Shown piece after piece: positions 17,946-27,675 of a DNA stretch of 64,000 nt. The notes below the pieces were generated by a model, which made no database searches, had not been told where the DNA came from, and saw only the letters and a list, made by a program, of their open reading frames with translations. Made by a program: the position numbers and the translations under genes. Source of the DNA: Tunicatimonas pelagia (GTDB lineage: Bacteria > Bacteroidota > Bacteroidia > Cytophagales > Cyclobacteriaceae); the NCBI RefSeq assembly GCF_030506325.1, contig NZ_CP120683.1:6452501-6516500 (forward strand). Direction: 5' to 3'. Position 1 is the first letter of the stretch. Each line of letters opens with the position of its first letter.

Positions 17946-19286
17946 ATGCAGTATTCTTCTTCTATCAATCTTTTAGCTACGGCTACTGTATTACTCATTA
18001 TCTCGTGCACTACCCGTCCTGGAGTTCGCAGCCGGGAATTAAAGGGCTTGGTTGGTGAATCGCCGGTTTTTGAGCGGAGCTTTACAGGGTTTGCGCTGTA
18101 CGATACTGAGCGAGGTGAAATGGTATATGAGTATCAGCCAAACAAATATTTTACCCCAGCTTCTAATACGAAGATTTTCACATTGTATGCTGGATTAAAA
18201 ATGCTCGGAGATTCTATTCCCGCACTGCAATATCAAATTCAAAGCGATACACTTATCTTTACGGGAACGGGTGATCCAACTTTTCTTCATCCGGATATTC
18301 AACGTATTGATACCACCTACGAGAATCAAGTGTACCAGTTTCTCAAAAATAGTGATCGCAAATTGGTATACGTCGAGCGACCCACCACCGATGATTACTT
18401 TGGGCCGGGCTGGGCTTGGGGAGATTACAATTACTACTATTCTTCCGAGAAGTCGGTGTTTCCGATCTACGCCAATGTGGTTCGCTTTCAGTTTAAAGAA
18501 AATATTGCCAAGCCCTTTCCGTATCCGCGCTACTTCAACAGCTTTGTGCAAGGGTTCCCTAATGCCAACCAACCGTCCTACCTACGGCGAGATCGACACC
18601 AGAATGCTTTTTACTACGGAGCCAAACCCGATACTCTGGCGTTTGCCCGGGATGTGCCGTTTATCCAATCGGCTTCGCTGGTACTAGATTTACTGCAAGA
18701 TACGCTGAAACAGCGAGTAAGCAGGCTACCGGATTATCCGGGAGAGTTTACTGACACGCTGTACAGCCTTCCGGCGGATAGCGTTTACCAGCGCATGATG
18801 CAACTGAGCGATAATTTTATTGCCGAACAATTGCTTCTGGTATGTTCCTCAACTCAGCAAGATACACTCAGCTCGGAATGGACGATTGATTACGTAACCG
18901 AAAACTACTTATCAAATTTACCAGACAAACCCATCTGGGTAGACGGTTCAGGCCTGTCGCGCTACAATCTGCAAACCCCCCGCAGCATTGTTGCCCTGCT
19001 ACAAAAAGTAGATGAAGAGCTAGCTGATGAGCGCATCAAAACGATCTTTCCGGCAGGTGGGGTTTCGGGTACCATTGAGCATTGGTACGGAAATCCGGGT
19101 GGTGCGCCTTACGTGTTTGCCAAAACAGGTACGTTGAGTAATAAGCACGCCCTCAGTGGTTTTCTATTTACCCGATCAGGAAAGAAACTCATCTTCAGCT
19201 TTATGCACAATAATTACATCACTTCATCCTCAGTGCTGAAAGTAGAAATGGAGCAGGTTTTACGAAAACTGTACGAAGAGTACTGA
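17946..19286 (+). CDS. dacB: D-alanyl-D-alanine carboxypeptidase/endopeptidase, PBP4 (peptidase S13) type lipoprotein
   Basis: Trims and opens peptidoglycan cross-links in the periplasm. A lipoprotein signal ends IISC with Cys21. All three penicillin-binding motifs are present: S73-N-T-K76 (in PASNTKIFTL), S288-D-N290 and K393-T-G395. The C-terminal VDGSGLSRYN segment also fits class C PBPs. At 446 residues it is normal for the family. The lipoprotein anchor is a difference from the soluble E. coli protein. It stands alone between the decayed ATPase module and a convergent sulfatase. Confidence 0.92.
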   Translation: MQYSSSINLLATATVLLIISCTTRPGVRSRELKGLVGESPVFERSFTGFALYDTERGEMVYEYQPNKYFTPASNTKIFTLYAGLKMLGDSIPALQYQIQSDTLIFTGTGDPTFLHPDIQRIDTTYENQVYQFLKNSDRKLVYVERPTTDDYFGPGWAWGDYNYYYSSEKSVFPIYANVVRFQFKENIAKPFPYPRYFNSFVQGFPNANQPSYLRRDRHQNAFYYGAKPDTLAFARDVPFIQSASLVLDLLQDTLKQRVSRLPDYPGEFTDTLYSLPADSVYQRMMQLSDNFIAEQLLLVCSSTQQDTLSSEWTIDYVTENYLSNLPDKPIWVDGSGLSRYNLQTPRSIVALLQKVDEELADERIKTIFPAGGVSGTIEHWYGNPGGAPYVFAKTGTLSNKHALSGFLFTRSGKKLIFSFMHNNYITSSSVLKVEMEQVLRKLYEEY

Positions 19287-19302
19287 TTAGCTATTTTCTC
19301 TA

Positions 19303-20811
19303 TCATCGGATTGATAACGTTTTCTGATGAGCCAACTCATACTCAACATTGAATAAGCTATCCAGTTCAGACACTAGTTGCTGATTATCTACCGAAGTCG
19401 CCAAATTATTAAGTTCGCTCGGATCAGTTTGATGATCGTACAATTCTCGAGCTACTATTTTCTGATCTAAATCTCTTTCCTGCCAACGAACGTAGCGGTA
19501 GCGGTCGATTCGCATAGCATAGCCCATTAAAGAACGATCATTGTTACGGCGGGGGTACTGACTCCAGGCTGCCGTTTTAATAGAGTGGCCGGGATCGGTG
19601 ATAAGCGGTAGCATACTTCGCCCTTGCAAATGAACTGGATTGGGTAAGCCAGCTAACTCACATAGAGTTGGATAAATATCCACCGATTCTACCAGAGCAT
19701 CACTCTCTTGACCCACAGTTATTCCCGGAACTTTAACGATAAGCGGAATGCGGGTGTCGTATTCGTAGTTGGAATGCTTACACCAACTGCCATATTCACC
19801 CAGTTTCCAACCATGGTCACCCCAAAGTACTACAATAGTATTTTCAGCCAGATTAAGCTCATTCAGCTTGTTAAGTAATTGTCCAACTAAATCATCAATA
19901 TAGGTAACCGAAGCGTAGTAGCCGTGAATAAGATTACGCGATTTCTCACCGGATAAGTATCCTTCTGGAGGAATATCGTGGTACTTCCGTAGTTCACCAA
20001 AGTTGGCCAACGAGAATTCTGGACTGCCATGGGGAGCCATTCGGTTAGGAATAATAAGATCGGTAGAGTCGTACCTATCCCAGTACCGTTGCGGAGCTAC
20101 AAACGGAAGATGAGGCTTTACTAAACCTACAGCCATGAAAAATGTGGTGTCTTGCAAAGCCTTTAGCCTTTCCATTGCGTAGTTCACCGAACGGTTGTCG
20201 GCCAATTGCTCTTCTGGTACCGAAGTGGCGTAATACGGAATTCTTTTACCATTAATTTGAGGGTAGCTGCCTTCCAGACCAACGGTGTCGCCCCGTCTAA
20301 TCGGCTCCGCTTCTAGAGTTCGCCGGGAAGGAACCCACGATTCCCGACTCCAGGATAATGAGTCATCCCGATTGCCGTGGCCTCGGTGATATATCTTACC
20401 AATACTCTCCGACTGGTAGCCGTTGTTTTTGAAATGCTGCGGTAGCGTAACTACATTCGGTACCGAGTCGCGAAAAAAAGTGCCTAAGTCATAGATTCCA
20501 ATAGCATCGGGTCGTAATCCGGTCATCACTCCATTGCGAGAAGGAGCACATACGGCCTGCTGAACGTAGGCTCTAGTAAGCATCAAGCTTTGACTGGCCA
20601 AACGATCGATGTGAGGTGAAATAATCTGAGTTTCGCCGTAGCAACCTAGCTGAGGGCGAAGGTCATCAATGGCAATAAACAATACATTGTATTTTGTTTG
20701 AGCTGGTGGTGATTCTTCTTGTGAGGATTGGCAAGAAAGAATTGACCAGCATAAGCAAGCGAGCGATACATTTGCTAGTTGTTTTTTAGCGTAATTTAGC
20801 AAATAGACCAT
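19303..20811 (-). CDS. Iduronate-2-sulfatase-like lipoprotein
   Basis: Second S1-family sulfatase of the window. The chosen ATG at 20811 gives 502 residues with a lipoprotein signal ending ILSC (Cys27). A start 96 bp further upstream would precede this signal with unlikely sequence. The fold opens with NVLFIAIDDLRPQLGCYG and the signature is C88-A-P-S-R92, requiring formylglycine conversion. GKIYHRGHG, VGLVKPHLPFVAP and LWGDHGWKLGEYG are typical of iduronate-sulfatase-like enzymes. The actual sugar substrate in a marine bacterium is more likely an algal or animal sulfated glycan. It is convergent with the PBP4-type gene. Confidence 0.92.
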   Translation of the reverse strand: MVYLLNYAKKQLANVSLACLCWSILSCQSSQEESPPAQTKYNVLFIAIDDLRPQLGCYGETQIISPHIDRLASQSLMLTRAYVQQAVCAPSRNGVMTGLRPDAIGIYDLGTFFRDSVPNVVTLPQHFKNNGYQSESIGKIYHRGHGNRDDSLSWSRESWVPSRRTLEAEPIRRGDTVGLEGSYPQINGKRIPYYATSVPEEQLADNRSVNYAMERLKALQDTTFFMAVGLVKPHLPFVAPQRYWDRYDSTDLIIPNRMAPHGSPEFSLANFGELRKYHDIPPEGYLSGEKSRNLIHGYYASVTYIDDLVGQLLNKLNELNLAENTIVVLWGDHGWKLGEYGSWCKHSNYEYDTRIPLIVKVPGITVGQESDALVESVDIYPTLCELAGLPNPVHLQGRSMLPLITDPGHSIKTAAWSQYPRRNNDRSLMGYAMRIDRYRYVRWQERDLDQKIVARELYDHQTDPSELNNLATSVDNQQLVSELDSLFNVEYELAHQKTLSIR

Positions 20812-20977
20812 AGCAAATAGTTTTAGTACAGTGTAGCTAGAGGCCGAAGATAGTAAAAGAAAATAAGGTGGCTGGTGGTAATCTTTTTTTAGCGAATAGA
20901 GAATCAAACTGGTCTAAGCAAAAGTGCGGTTAGTCTTATTTCCGAGTATTGCTTTCGCTGCTTTCGTACTTTCAGGT

Positions 20978-22018
20978 ATGGCTGCCGGAATTCCGTTTCA
21001 ACTAAACGTATCTCAGAAAAAAGAAGTACTCTTCCACTTACTGGGTTGGGTAGCATTTTTTGGCCTATTGGTGGCCGTATTTGCCTGGCCGTATCCGAAC
21101 CCCTTTCCGGTTTTGCGGATTTTTTTAGTGATGTTAATACTGATCGGCTTTTATTACACCAATACCGAGGTACTCATTCCGCAGTTATTGGCTCGGAAAA
21201 AAGTATACGTATACATTGCGGCGGTGTTAGCCTGCATTGTAACGGTAAACTTTTGGGACTTATGGGTGCAGCGAACGCTAAATGCCGAATTCTACTACGA
21301 GCATGATTGGTACGAAAGAGCGGTTATTCAGCGAGCTACTTTGCTCAGTATGCTAGTGCTGGCGGTAAGTGGTGGGCTGAAGATGACTCAGGAATGGTTC
21401 CGCACGGAGAAGCAAAAAAACAATATGGAGCAGGCAAAAATTGCTTCGGAATTAGCCCTACTTAAGTCGCAGATTAACCCTCATTCCTTATTCAATAATC
21501 TAAATAGCATCTATTCGCTGGCGGTGCGTAAGTCGGAAGATGCTCCCAAGGCGATTGTTAAGCTTTCGGAGATGATGCGCTATATTTTGTATGATTCTAG
21601 CGCGGAGCAAATTAGCCTGGAGCAAGAAATTGATCATTTGCATAATTTTTTGGATCTCCAGCGGCTGCGAATTCATCGGGAAGCTCATCTGTCTTTCGAG
21701 ACATCGGGTGGGTGGCAAGGCAAAATGATTGCGCCAATGCTGCTGGAGCCCTTCGTAGAGAATGCGTTTAAGCACGGCAACATTCATCAGGCTGGGGCAG
21801 AAATCAATATTCTACTAAAAGTTGAAAAAGAGCAGCTTTGGTTTAGGGTGAAAAACACCATGAATAATCAGATGCAGCAGAAGGATGTTTACTCAGGTAT
21901 TGGCCTAGTCAACATTCGAAAAAGGCTTAACCTGCTGTATTCTAATCGGCACAAATTACACGTTGAACCTCAAGAAGAGGTCTTCATTACCGAGCTAAAT
22001 CTCCAACTTTCTAGTTAG
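20978..22018 (+). CDS. LytS-type membrane histidine kinase
   Basis: Sensor kinase of the His_kinase (LytS/YehU) class. About four membrane helices fill the first 130 residues, then a coil leads to the kinase motif SQINPHSLFNNLNSIY with the phosphorylatable His at about 169. The usual motif reads NPHFLFN, so Phe is Ser here. An ATP-binding domain follows with PMLLEPFVENAFKHG and GIGLVNIRKRL. The ATG at 20978 is preferred; a GTG at 20924 would add 18 hydrophobic residues and cannot be excluded. The LytTR regulator normally abutting such kinases is 448 bp downstream. Confidence 0.9.
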   Translation: MAAGIPFQLNVSQKKEVLFHLLGWVAFFGLLVAVFAWPYPNPFPVLRIFLVMLILIGFYYTNTEVLIPQLLARKKVYVYIAAVLACIVTVNFWDLWVQRTLNAEFYYEHDWYERAVIQRATLLSMLVLAVSGGLKMTQEWFRTEKQKNNMEQAKIASELALLKSQINPHSLFNNLNSIYSLAVRKSEDAPKAIVKLSEMMRYILYDSSAEQISLEQEIDHLHNFLDLQRLRIHREAHLSFETSGGWQGKMIAPMLLEPFVENAFKHGNIHQAGAEINILLKVEKEQLWFRVKNTMNNQMQQKDVYSGIGLVNIRKRLNLLYSNRHKLHVEPQEEVFITELNLQLSS

Positions 22019-22466
22019 TGGCTGAACACAGATAGTCGTAAGACTTTTGCATTGGAAGTACTACCAAATTTCATCAGAAAATGGGTTAGGTAGTGGCCGA
22101 ATATGTAAGTATTTACCAAATTCTCAATGCTATCTTTATCGAGCCACCGCCCGGTCGTACGCAAAAGGTTGGGGCAGATGTCGACAGATCATTTAGTGCG
22201 CTGTCTAGTAGTCTATGATATTAATTTATGAACAATCTCTGAGACTATCGGAAGAAGAGCGTTCTTGTTTTGCTAAGTAAGAAATTAGCGGTGTTTGCTA
22301 ACAAATTCTGATCGCTTCTGCGTATGTTACCGACCTATATTCGGCTGCGGGTAGATTGAGTTTGGTTATTACTTCTCAGCGGTTTTATGTACTATTAGCG
22401 AGCAAAGATACTGATATTCCGATATAGAGATTAGTACTCAAATACTCACCGTATACCTAGCCGGGA
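22019..22466. other. 448-bp spacer between LytS and LytTR genes, no intact gene
   Basis: LytS and LytTR genes usually touch, so this gap is unusual. I find no intact gene, repeat or terminator. A 21-codon frame at 22215-22280 begins MILIYEQSLRLSEEER, which faintly resembles the start of small addiction-module antitoxins, and a 58-codon open stretch lies near 22025-22200. Both may be remnants of an insertion that later decayed. Confidence 0.4.
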
Positions 22467-23156
22467 ATGATTAAATGTATTGCAATTGATGACGAGCCTT
22501 TGGCACTAGACTTAGTAGAAGACTTTGTAGCGAAAGTTCCGTTTCTGTCGCTGGAAAAATCTTTCAGTAACGCCCTAGACGCGCTGCCACTACTGAACTC
22601 AGAAAAAATTGATTTGATATTTCTGGACATTCAAATGCCCCAAATCACCGGACTGCAATTTATCAAAAGCCTGGAGCAACCGCCCAAAGTAGTCTTTACC
22701 ACGGCTTACGCCCAACACGCGGTGGAGGGGTTCAACGTAGATGCGGTAGATTATTTGTTGAAGCCATTTACGTTTGAGCGGTTTTTAAAAGCGGCCAATA
22801 AAGCGCAGCAGGCACTGACTAGCGAGCAGCAATCGACAGCCTCAGGTGAGGATTATATTTTTGTGAAGTCGGGGTACGATATGGTGAAGGTGCGGTTTGC
22901 CGATATACAGTACATAGAAGGGTTGAAAGACTACGTGAAGATTCACACTACACAGAAAACAATTATCGCCCTGCTTACCATGAAGTCGCTGGAATCTTCC
23001 CTTCCAACTGGGTTTTTACGCGTACACCGCAGCTATATTATCAATTTTGATCACCTTGAATCGGTAGGTCGGCGCAATCTGATCGTGGCCAAACACGATA
23101 TTCCGTTGGGAGATATGTATCGGGAGCAATTTATGGCTAAATTGAACCGAAACTAA
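22467..23156 (+). CDS. LytTR-family response regulator
   Basis: Two-domain regulator of 229 residues. The receiver domain (1-120) has the acidic pair in AIDDEP, phospho-acceptor Asp54 in IFLDIQMPQITG, the switch Thr in FTTAYAQ, and the Lys in LLKPF. The LytTR DNA-binding domain (about 130-229) has VKSGYDMVKVRFADIQYIEG and the FLRVHRSYIIN motif. It should act with the LytS-type kinase just upstream. The TolC-like gene starts 6 bp after its stop, so the regulator is probably co-transcribed with, and may control, the surface-glycan genes that follow. Confidence 0.93.
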   Translation: MIKCIAIDDEPLALDLVEDFVAKVPFLSLEKSFSNALDALPLLNSEKIDLIFLDIQMPQITGLQFIKSLEQPPKVVFTTAYAQHAVEGFNVDAVDYLLKPFTFERFLKAANKAQQALTSEQQSTASGEDYIFVKSGYDMVKVRFADIQYIEGLKDYVKIHTTQKTIIALLTMKSLESSLPTGFLRVHRSYIINFDHLESVGRRNLIVAKHDIPLGDMYREQFMAKLNRN

Positions 23157-23162
23157 CGAACC

Positions 23163-24656
23163 ATGCGCTTCCTACTCAACCTCATCAGCTTCACGCTACT
23201 TTGCTTGCTTCCGTACACTTCTTGGGCTCAGTCCAATTCACCCCGCGAATCTCGTAAGATGTCGCTTCAAGAGTGCATTGACCTGGCCATCAAAAACAAC
23301 ATCACTGTTCGGACTACCGAACTAAACGTACTGCAAAGCCAAGTAGCCTTAGAGCAATCCAAGGCAGATTTGCTGCCATCGCTAAATGCTAATACCAACT
23401 TTCAGTATAATGTTGGCCGAACCATCAACCCCTTTACTAACGAGTACGTTAGCCAACCCATTCGTCAGCAAAACTTGGGTATCACGGCAAATCTGGAGTT
23501 GTTTAACGGCTTCCGTAAGCTTAAAACAATCAAGCGTAATAGACTTGACCTACTCGGTAACCAGTACGGATTAGAAACCCAGAAGAATGAAGTGACACTG
23601 GATGTGGTAGAAGCTTACGTTCAAATTCTGCTTAACCAGGAACTGCTTCGTAACGCCCAGTTCACGGCTCAGTCCACCCAAAATCAGCTAGAGCGCACCC
23701 AACGGTTGGTAGATGCCGGAAGCTTACCAATTGGGAATGTGCTGCAACTAGAATCGCAGCGGGCGACGGATGAGCTTAATACAATTAGTGCTACCAATAA
23801 TTTGGCTCTGGCGCAACTTCAGTTAGAGCAATTACTATTGATTCCGGAAGATGAGCCGATTGCTATTGTTGAGCCTACTGTCGATTTACCTGATTCTACC
23901 GAACTCCCGACTAGTGCCTATCAGGTTTATCAGCAGTCCGTGACAAATTTACCGCAGATTAAGCAAGCGCAGACCCAAGTGGATGCTGCCCAGTACGGTA
24001 TTTCTATTGCCAAAGCTGGGTTTTACCCTAGTTTGAATTTGACAGGGGGGCTATTCTCTCAGTATTCTAGCATAGCCCCCGACCAGATTCCGGCCTCAGG
24101 TAGTGAGAATGTTCTTACCGTTCTCCCAACTGGAGACTTTTTGGTGGTTCCGAATAACGTACCTGGCTTAACTCCTGGCGACCGTTTACCAGTATTTACT
24201 GAGCAGAATTTACCGGTAGACTTCACTGAGAATACCTACTTCAACCAGTTAGACTTCAACTACCAACGCTTTCTTCAGCTTCGCCTAGATATTCCTATCT
24301 TCAATAACTGGCGAGTGCGCTCTGACGTGGCTAACGCCCGAATCAGCCTGGAGAACGCTCAACTTAACGAACTAAACCAACAGAACGTACTGCGACAAAC
24401 CATTGAGCAGGTGTACTTAAATGTTCGTGCTAATGCCCAGCAGTACCAGGCGGCCGAACGCAGATTAGCGCAGTTTGAACGGGCTTTTCAAGATACCGAA
24501 CGTCGCTACCAAGCCCAGGCTATTGATGTATACGCCTATAACCAATCTCAAAATGATTTAACTGCGGCTGAAGCCGATGCTTTGCAGGCTAAGTATAATT
24601 ATTTACTCAGCTTAAAAGTGCTTGATTTTTATACTGGTAAACCGCTCACATTTTAA
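23163..24656 (+). CDS. TolC-family outer-membrane efflux protein
   Basis: A 497-residue outer-membrane channel with a signal peptide ending SWAQ at about residue 23. It shows the two-fold TolC pattern: MSLQECIDLAIKNNITVR, NVLQSQVALEQSKADLLPSLNA and a second copy starting around residue 240. Long helical coils rich in Gln, Ala and Leu are evident. No inner-membrane pump or adaptor gene is next to it. It starts 6 bp after the LytTR gene and 3 bp before the next one, so it is part of that operon. Possible role: export of a surface glycan or drug, not determined. Confidence 0.92.
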   Translation: MRFLLNLISFTLLCLLPYTSWAQSNSPRESRKMSLQECIDLAIKNNITVRTTELNVLQSQVALEQSKADLLPSLNANTNFQYNVGRTINPFTNEYVSQPIRQQNLGITANLELFNGFRKLKTIKRNRLDLLGNQYGLETQKNEVTLDVVEAYVQILLNQELLRNAQFTAQSTQNQLERTQRLVDAGSLPIGNVLQLESQRATDELNTISATNNLALAQLQLEQLLLIPEDEPIAIVEPTVDLPDSTELPTSAYQVYQQSVTNLPQIKQAQTQVDAAQYGISIAKAGFYPSLNLTGGLFSQYSSIAPDQIPASGSENVLTVLPTGDFLVVPNNVPGLTPGDRLPVFTEQNLPVDFTENTYFNQLDFNYQRFLQLRLDIPIFNNWRVRSDVANARISLENAQLNELNQQNVLRQTIEQVYLNVRANAQQYQAAERRLAQFERAFQDTERRYQAQAIDVYAYNQSQNDLTAAEADALQAKYNYLLSLKVLDFYTGKPLTF

Positions 24657-24659
24657 TCT

Positions 24660-26027
24660 ATGGGTTTTCTGGATGTGCTTATTGGTCCGGTAGTATTAGC
24701 CATCGTCTTAGCAATCGCTTTTGCGGTTCGGCCTTGGTTTACCGATCCTCTGACACATCGCTACTTCATTCCGGCTTTGGGGATGAAGATTTTTGGAGCC
24801 TTAGCCGTGGGTTTTATCTATCAGTTCTATTATGGTGGGGGAAAACCCAGTGGGGATACATTTAACTATCATCAGAATGCCAGTATTGTCTTAGAAGCTT
24901 TTTCCGATGACCCCGCCGTGGGCTTACAATTACTCATGGCTAACGGAGAATACACTTCGGAGATATTTAACTACGCCGTTCGTATGTACTGGTTTCGGTC
25001 ACCTACCGAATATTTCGTGGTTCGCATTATTGCCATTTTGGGCTTATTTACTTTACATTCCTACGCGGCCATTGCCATACTATTCGCTGCAATCAGCTTT
25101 TCGGGGGTATGGGCTATGTATAAAGCTTTTTACAAATTCTACCCGGGATTGCACCGTATGCTGGCATGGGCTATACTCTTTGTGCCCTCAGTAGTATTTT
25201 GGGGTTCAGGAATACTGAAGGATACGATTACGTTGGGTGCTCTGGGGTGGGCCACCTGGGCCATTGTGCGGGTATTTTTTGAACGAAAGTCGGTAGTTTC
25301 CTCCAGTCTGATACTGCTTTTTGTTCTCTACACTATATATTCCATCAAGATTTATATCGCGCTTTGCTTTTTGCCAGCGGCATTGCTTTGGGTTTTTATG
25401 AGTTACTCCTCGCAGATTTCTTCCACTCCGCTCAGACTCATGATCGCTCCGTTCATTATTGGAATTGCTGGAGCAATTGGCTACTATGCTGTACTGAAAG
25501 TAGGAGAGGGCAATAATCGCTATTCCCTGGAAAAGGTATCCGAAACGGCTGAAATCACAGCTCGCTATTTAGCCTATGTGGGCGAAAAGCAGGGTGGGTC
25601 AGTGTACACATTGGGTGACTATGATTTTAGCCCGACGGGTATGTTACAGAAGTTTCCATTAGCAGTGAATGTTACGCTGTTTCGTCCGTACCTCTGGGAG
25701 GCCTATAACCCGGTAATGATGTTATCGGCTTTAGAAAGTCTGGCCACCTTGTTAATCACGCTGTATGTATTTTTTAAAGCGGGCTTACTTCGTTCATTTT
25801 CCCTCATCGGTAGCAATCCAATCATCTTGTTCTGCTTACTGTTTGCGGTAGCGTTCTCGTTCGCAGTGGGAGTTTCTACCTATAATTTTGGCAGCTTGGT
25901 ACGCTACAAAATTCCAATGTTCCCCTTTTATCTATCCGGACTAATTATACTTTGGCATCACGCAAATGAAGCGAGAAAACCCACCTCTGTACTCCAAGAC
26001 CATCGCCCTGAAAGTTTACCTGCTTAG
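24660..26027 (+). CDS. Polytopic membrane protein, possible glycosyltransferase/polymerase-type
   Basis: A 455-residue protein with around ten membrane helices. A luminal loop between the first helices carries GGKPSGDTFNYHQNAS; conserved acidic residues in an early loop are a feature of membrane GT-C-fold glycosyltransferases and polymerases. That assignment is inference, since no full motif is recognised. It lies 3 bp after the TolC-like gene and overlaps the Wzi-like gene by 62 bp, which ties it to surface-polysaccharide assembly. Confidence 0.7.
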   Translation: MGFLDVLIGPVVLAIVLAIAFAVRPWFTDPLTHRYFIPALGMKIFGALAVGFIYQFYYGGGKPSGDTFNYHQNASIVLEAFSDDPAVGLQLLMANGEYTSEIFNYAVRMYWFRSPTEYFVVRIIAILGLFTLHSYAAIAILFAAISFSGVWAMYKAFYKFYPGLHRMLAWAILFVPSVVFWGSGILKDTITLGALGWATWAIVRVFFERKSVVSSSLILLFVLYTIYSIKIYIALCFLPAALLWVFMSYSSQISSTPLRLMIAPFIIGIAGAIGYYAVLKVGEGNNRYSLEKVSETAEITARYLAYVGEKQGGSVYTLGDYDFSPTGMLQKFPLAVNVTLFRPYLWEAYNPVMMLSALESLATLLITLYVFFKAGLLRSFSLIGSNPIILFCLLFAVAFSFAVGVSTYNFGSLVRYKIPMFPFYLSGLIILWHHANEARKPTSVLQDHRPESLPA

Positions 26028-27675
26028 CCTACTTGGTGGGCTGCTTACTACGTCAATCGGGTTGGCCCAGGGAAGCCGAGTACCGCTAAATAACGATTGC
26101 TATCATTTGCTCGCTCGCTACGAAATACTTCAGGGGCAACAAGCTCATTCTTTTGACAGTAATGCCAAAACCTATCGGCGGTCTTCAGTTGGAACATGGC
26201 TAGATTCGCTCAATGTTCAAAACCTCTCCCAAGCTGATAAATTCAACTTCGCTTACCTCAGTAATGATAACTGGCCTTTCGTTGATAGCAGCAGTACCGT
26301 TATTCAAAAGCCAATACTGAGGCATTTTTATAAACGCCCGGCTGATTTTTGGCAGGTGAAAACAGATGGTCTGTTGCTGCGCGTTAATCCGGTGCTGTAC
26401 TTCGGAGTGGGCAGCGATGAGCGAAGCGGAACGCCCTTCATTAACACCCGAGGCATTCAGGTGGAAGGTACAATTGATGATAAGATTGGTTTTTACACCT
26501 ACATTGGCGAAAACCAGATGGCTCCCCCCGGTTTTGCTTATGATTATGTGCAGAGCACGCTCACATTGCCGTACCAAGGGTTTTGGAAAGGATACGGTGA
26601 TCGGGGCGTGGACTTTCTCACGACTCGCGGACATCTTAACTTCTCAGCTACCCGGCACGTAGGGTTAGAACTAGGATACGGAAAACACTTTATTGGAAAC
26701 GGTTATCGTTCGTTAATCCTCTCAGACTTTAGCAATGATTACGCCTATTTTCGGGGTGATGTCAATGTTTGGCGTATTCACTTTACGTATTTGCTCGGGC
26801 AGCTTACGGCTGATATTTTTGGTAATCAAACGGGTTTGTCTGGCACCCAGAGTTTTCCAATTAAGTATTTAGCCTTACATCGCATTGGAATTGATATTAC
26901 TGACCGAATTAATATTGGGCTGTTTGAGGCGATTATGTACGGCGATGAGTCGGAACAATTTGATGCTCGCTACTTAAACCCATTTGCTTTTTTTCGGGCG
27001 ATTGAGCAGCAGAACGGTAGCAATGGTAATGCCTTATTAGGCTTTGACGCTGACTGGATTATCGGTAAGCGGTTGAATATTTATGGTCAATTTCTGCTCG
27101 ATGAACTAATCGTTAGCGAACTGACTGATAATCGGGGATGGTGGGGCAATAAATATGCTCTGCAAATTGGAGGAAAGTACATTGATGCGTTGGCTATCAA
27201 AAACTTAGACTTGCAGCTCGAGTTCAATCGGGTGCGCCCTTACACCTACGCTCACGAAGATTTATACCGCTCGTACACCCACTATCGCCAGCCACTGGCG
27301 CATCCGCTGGGGGCTAATTTGAGAGAAATAGTACTGCTAGCTCGTTACCAACCGTTGCCTCGCCTCAGTTTAAGAGGTAGCCTAATCCGCACCCAGTACG
27401 GAGCCGATACCCTCACTTCTAACTGGGGCAATAATATTCTACTGGATAACCGTACTCGGGAGCAAAATTATGGTAATGAACTAGTTCAGGGAATACCCAC
27501 CGAGCTAACGATTGCCGAAGCCACCGCAACGTATCAGGCGTGGCATAATGTATTTTTAGACCTTCGTTACATTTATCGCTTTGTAGATGTTGATGAAGTA
27601 AACCAAGATCAATCTACCAGCTTTTTATCGCTGGGGCTTCGGGCCAATATTGCCCGAGTTCGCTATGATTATTAG
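25966..27675 (+). CDS. Wzi/RemB-like capsule assembly outer-membrane protein
   Basis: A 569-residue secreted beta-barrel protein. A signal peptide (to about 34) is followed by a Wzi-type pattern: KTDGLLLRVNPVLYFGVG, HVGLELGYGKHFIGNGYRSL and INIGLFEAIMYG. In E. coli Wzi anchors capsule; in Flavobacterium the relative RemB takes part in gliding. The start ATG lies inside the end of the preceding gene. It ends with a 4-bp overlap with the convergent glycosyltransferase. Confident for family, less so for role. Confidence 0.87.
   Translation: MKRENPPLYSKTIALKVYLLSLLGGLLTTSIGLAQGSRVPLNNDCYHLLARYEILQGQQAHSFDSNAKTYRRSSVGTWLDSLNVQNLSQADKFNFAYLSNDNWPFVDSSSTVIQKPILRHFYKRPADFWQVKTDGLLLRVNPVLYFGVGSDERSGTPFINTRGIQVEGTIDDKIGFYTYIGENQMAPPGFAYDYVQSTLTLPYQGFWKGYGDRGVDFLTTRGHLNFSATRHVGLELGYGKHFIGNGYRSLILSDFSNDYAYFRGDVNVWRIHFTYLLGQLTADIFGNQTGLSGTQSFPIKYLALHRIGIDITDRINIGLFEAIMYGDESEQFDARYLNPFAFFRAIEQQNGSNGNALLGFDADWIIGKRLNIYGQFLLDELIVSELTDNRGWWGNKYALQIGGKYIDALAIKNLDLQLEFNRVRPYTYAHEDLYRSYTHYRQPLAHPLGANLREIVLLARYQPLPRLSLRGSLIRTQYGADTLTSNWGNNILLDNRTREQNYGNELVQGIPTELTIAEATATYQAWHNVFLDLRYIYRFVDVDEVNQDQSTSFLSLGLRANIARVRYDY

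Noticed and set aside
22215-22280. 21-codon frame resembling an antitoxin start
   Set aside because: Too short and without a partner toxin; kept only as a possible remnant in the spacer note.
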